Program-made: the position numbers and the translations under genes
In this document: one piece after another, positions 61,837 through 64,000 of the stretch
Layout: each line of letters opens with the position of its first letter
Numbering within the stretch: position 1 is the stretch's first letter
NCBI GenBank assembly: GCA_963713445.1
Contig: CAVQMB010000002.1
Coordinates: 245,203-309,202 of the forward strand
Reading direction: 5' to 3'
DNA length: 64,000 nucleotides
Source of the DNA: CAVQMB01 sp963713445
Lineage (GTDB): Bacteria > Pseudomonadota > Gammaproteobacteria > Competibacterales > Competibacteraceae
Notes under the pieces: model-generated
Databases searched by the model: none
What the model was told of the DNA's origin: nothing
What the model saw: the letters and a program-made list of their open reading frames with translations, nothing else

Positions 61837-63392
61837 TCAGTGGCTCAACCGGCCCCACACGTCGGCCACGAATACGAGCCGGGCCAGGCGTTCCTGCAGA
61901 TCGTGATCATTCAACCGCGGGTACCACTCCGCCAGTTGGCCCAGCACGGCCTGGGGGCCGTCGGCCTCGAGGCGGTCCAGCAGTGGGCCGAGCAACGGCT
62001 GGGCCAGTGACTGCAGGCCATGATCTTCGGTGATCGCGTTCAGGGCCTCGTCGAGCGAGGCCTGATCCGGTGCCAGGCCGGCAGTATTGAGCGCGCGCTG
62101 ATTGGCGGCCGGGCCGGCGGCGGGCGGCATGGCCGGCGGGGCCAGCAGATCGGCAGGGTCGGCGTTGGGGTCGGGATCGGGCAGACCCAGCTTGTCGCGC
62201 AGTACCGACTGCTGCACCCGCAGCCCCAGCGGCACCCATTTGGTCACTGCGTCGATGATGAGCTGCAGGTCGTCCTTGTCCGGTAGGCGGATCCTGATGG
62301 CCGGATAGGCGGCCTGGACCCCGAAGTTCAGATCGATATAGGCGCGCACGAAGTCGCGGTTCAGCGTGGCGGCGAGCTGGCGGCCGTCCTCGTCGATCAG
62401 CTCGTCCTCGATCTGCTTGTGGACCTGGGCCTGGGCGCGGGAGCTGCCGCTGTCCGAGGTCATGGTCTGGCCGACCAGGGCCTTGCTGACCTGCTTGTCC
62501 CACCAGTCGGCGAGCGCCTGGAACACCCCGGCGCCGCTGGCGGCGTTGGGCGGGGTCGGGAACTCGATGTCCATGTTGCGGCTGATCACCGCCGCGGCGT
62601 CCGAGCCCAGGCCGGCGACGGCGGCGAGCAGCGCCTCGATGTCCTCCTGGGCGGTGCCGGGCTCATAGCGCCCGAGCCGCAGCGGCAGGCCGAAGATGTC
62701 GCAGAAGGCCAGCCAGTCCTTCAGGCCCCAGCTCTTGCACATATAGGCCAGCGCCGCCAGGCGGGCGATGCCGCCGCGGATCGGCAGGCCGCTCTTGAGC
62801 TTGGGCTGATGGACGATGAACTTGTAGGGCGGCATCTCGATGCCGCGGGTCAGGTTGGCCTCGTCGCGGATGCGCAGGGTGCGGCCGTCGTAGAGGTCAT
62901 AGACGAAGTAGCGCGGATCGCGCCAGCGGTATTCGGGTTGCCAATGGCCGTCAGCGCCGCTGCGCCAGACCAGCTCGACCGCGCTGTAGCCCTTGGCCAG
63001 GCCGTCTAGCAGGTCGATCAGCATCTCCTGGAATGCCGGTTCGCGGACCCGGGCCCGGACGGCATCGGCCAATTTGACGTCGGCGGGCGCGTCGCTCGCG
63101 GCCTCGACGGTCAGCGGCAGCCGGGCCACGGCGAGCTTGCGGGTGCGCAGCACCCGGCATAGTGCAGCTCGCGCTCCTCCATCTCCTCGGCCAGCGTGAG
63201 ATAGGCGTAGGCATCGCCCTGGGCGGCGGCGCCGAGGATGCGGGCGAGCTTGTCGGGGGTGAGATCGGTGATGTTGTAGGCATTCCACACCGAGCGCACC
63301 GACGTTAACGCCGGGGCCGCCAGCTCGCGCGTTAACGCGCCCCGGTCGATCGGCCGGCCGCGGTGGTCCACGATGGGCGATCGCGCCATCAT
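61837..63392 (-). CDS. Phage portal protein, Mu gp29-like (DUF935), with a 1-nt frameshift
   Basis: I start at ATG 63392 (AAAGGAGGG upstream), reading MMARSPIVDHRGRPIDRGALTRELAAPALTSVRSVWN, then AYLTLAEEMEERELHYA. At about 63151-63160 the frame changes and continues as VLRTRKLAVARLPLTVEAASDAPADVKLADAVRARV to the stop at 61837. It includes LVWRSGADGHWQPEYRWRDPRYF, ARLAALAYMCKSWGLKDWLAFCDIFGLPLRLGRY and the C-terminal QASLDEALNAI. About 518 residues in total. Restoring one base in the GCC-GGG junction gives YARVLRTRK. The protein forms the DNA-entry portal of the head. Confidence 0.85.
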
Positions 63393-64000
63393 AAAGCCCT
63401 CCTTTGCGCCCCAGCCCGCGATGTCCGCGGCTCGGGACGCTGTGATAGCGGTAGCCCGCCCCGGCGCCGGTGGTGGCCAGCATCCACAGCATCTGCAGGG
63501 CGTCGGGGCCGTCGCGTGGTCGGCCATGGGGTAATGGCGCAGTTGCGCGGCAGCGTGGCCTGGCTGGAACGGCGCGGATCAGGCCGTTGGCCACATGGCT
63601 GCAGCGATTCGATGCGCAGTTGCTTGTCGGCGCGCGGAAATGCCGCGTGCCGGTACCGGGCGCCCGCGCGCCGCGGAACGCTTGATCAGCTCGGTGCGCA
63701 GGACTCCTGGAACTGGACGGCCTCGATGCCCCACACCAGGACTTATAGTCGGCATCCAGCGCGATGATGTCCTCGATGATGCGGTCCGGCAGCCGTTTGC
63801 CGATGGCCGCCTCGACCACGTCCAGGATACCGGTCTCGCGCGAGATGCCGCCGACCAGGATGGCCGAGGGGTCGGGCGTTGCCGGCCTTGGCCAGGCTGG
63901 GATCGCAGGCGCCGTAGAACAGCCAGTCCGAGCGTCGGCGACCCAGAACCGGATGGTGCCGAATAAGGCGCTGGCGGCGTCGACCGGATCGTTCTGGTAT
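63393..64000 (-). pseudogene. Phage terminase large subunit, C-terminal part, broken by several frameshifts
   Basis: Fragments in different frames match a terminase C-terminus: KRLPDRIIEDIIALDADYKSW, then HVANGLIR and DGPDALQMLWMLATTGAGAGYRYHSVPSRG. Between them the reading frame changes more than once, so no single frame is open. The 5' part is beyond the window. The true stop is not clear, as all three frames approach the portal start. The large subunit packages DNA. The frameshifts could be decay or base-call errors near the window edge. Confidence 0.7.

Larger units (their letters stand above)
52791..64000 (-). mobile_element. Defective Mu-like prophage, late (head) gene region, running off the right edge
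   Basis: Reading the minus strand, the order is terminase large subunit end, portal (gp29-like), MuF head morphogenesis (gp30-like), gpG (gp31-like), gpI/Z (gp32-like) and a DUF2190-like head protein. This is the head-gene order of Mu-like phages. The element stops inside the last gene, before the major capsid gene, so tail, lysis and control genes are missing on this side. Core-genome sequence (tRNA-Thr, hemW) begins at once. A 5.2-kb integron cassette array in the opposite orientation sits between gpG and gpI. Several genes have 1-nt frameshifts. Whether the rest lies past 64,000 cannot be seen. Confidence 0.85.

Overview
The window looks like chromosome of a high-GC gammaproteobacterium. 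Its housekeeping blocks have gammaproteobacterial order: ybeL-like / leuS / lptE / holA, dusB-fis, aroQ-accB-accC, and aceE-aceF-lpdA with lipoyl domains. The species cannot be assigned from the sequence alone.

Layout. 1-325 holds the end of an unrecognised minus-strand gene. 0.6-8.8 kb carries a VOC protein, a quinone-type oxidoreductase, holA-lptE-leuS, a YbeL-like zinc-ribbon protein, a 2OG-Fe(II) oxygenase, an N-formylglutamate amidohydrolase-like protein and queF. 8.9-16.1 kb is a minus-strand run of two glycosyltransferases and an O-antigen ligase-like protein behind glnE, plus a DUF945 protein. 16.1-18.2 kb is groESL under a CIRCE operator. 18.7-23.2 kb is aroQ-accB-accC-prmA-dusB-fis. 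23.2-27.7 kb has a KDPGal aldolase/kinase pair, rubredoxin, hemL, dsbB and mtgA. 27.9-32.6 kb has a trimethylamine methyltransferase-family protein, a LysR regulator, a desaturase and a DMT transporter. 32.7-37.8 kb is a glyoxylate-to-glycerate operon (regulator, gcl remnant, hyi, glxR, glycerate kinase, AllR-like regulator) in which gcl has lost about 1.4 kb. 37.9-48.7 kb has a SYLF protein, carbonic anhydrase, a repeat-rich secreted protein, a TetR/acyl-CoA dehydrogenase pair and the pyruvate dehydrogenase operon. 48.9-52.7 kb has a Rof-like protein, a lytic transglycosylase, a CPXCG protein, hemW and tRNA-Thr(CGT).

From about 52.8 kb to the right edge lies a defective Mu-like prophage on the minus strand: terminase end, portal, MuF, gpG, gpI/Z and a truncated DUF2190-like head protein. 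Between gpG and gpI, in the opposite orientation, sits a three-cassette integron array (54,398-59,628) with three attC sites and no integrase in view. Cassette 1 encodes a P-loop NTPase. Cassette 2 encodes two overlapping genes, the second with features of a PD-(D/E)XK nuclease. Cassette 3 encodes a four-repeat beta-flower-type protein. Two IS1595-family copies with the same transposase, in opposite orientations and each with its own 8-bp target duplication, interrupt the cassette 1 gene and the second cassette 2 gene. This cassette array inside a phage late operon is the most unusual thing in the window.

Single-base frameshifts occur in leuS, lpdA and several prophage genes. In the essential genes, residual assembly indels are the likeliest explanation.
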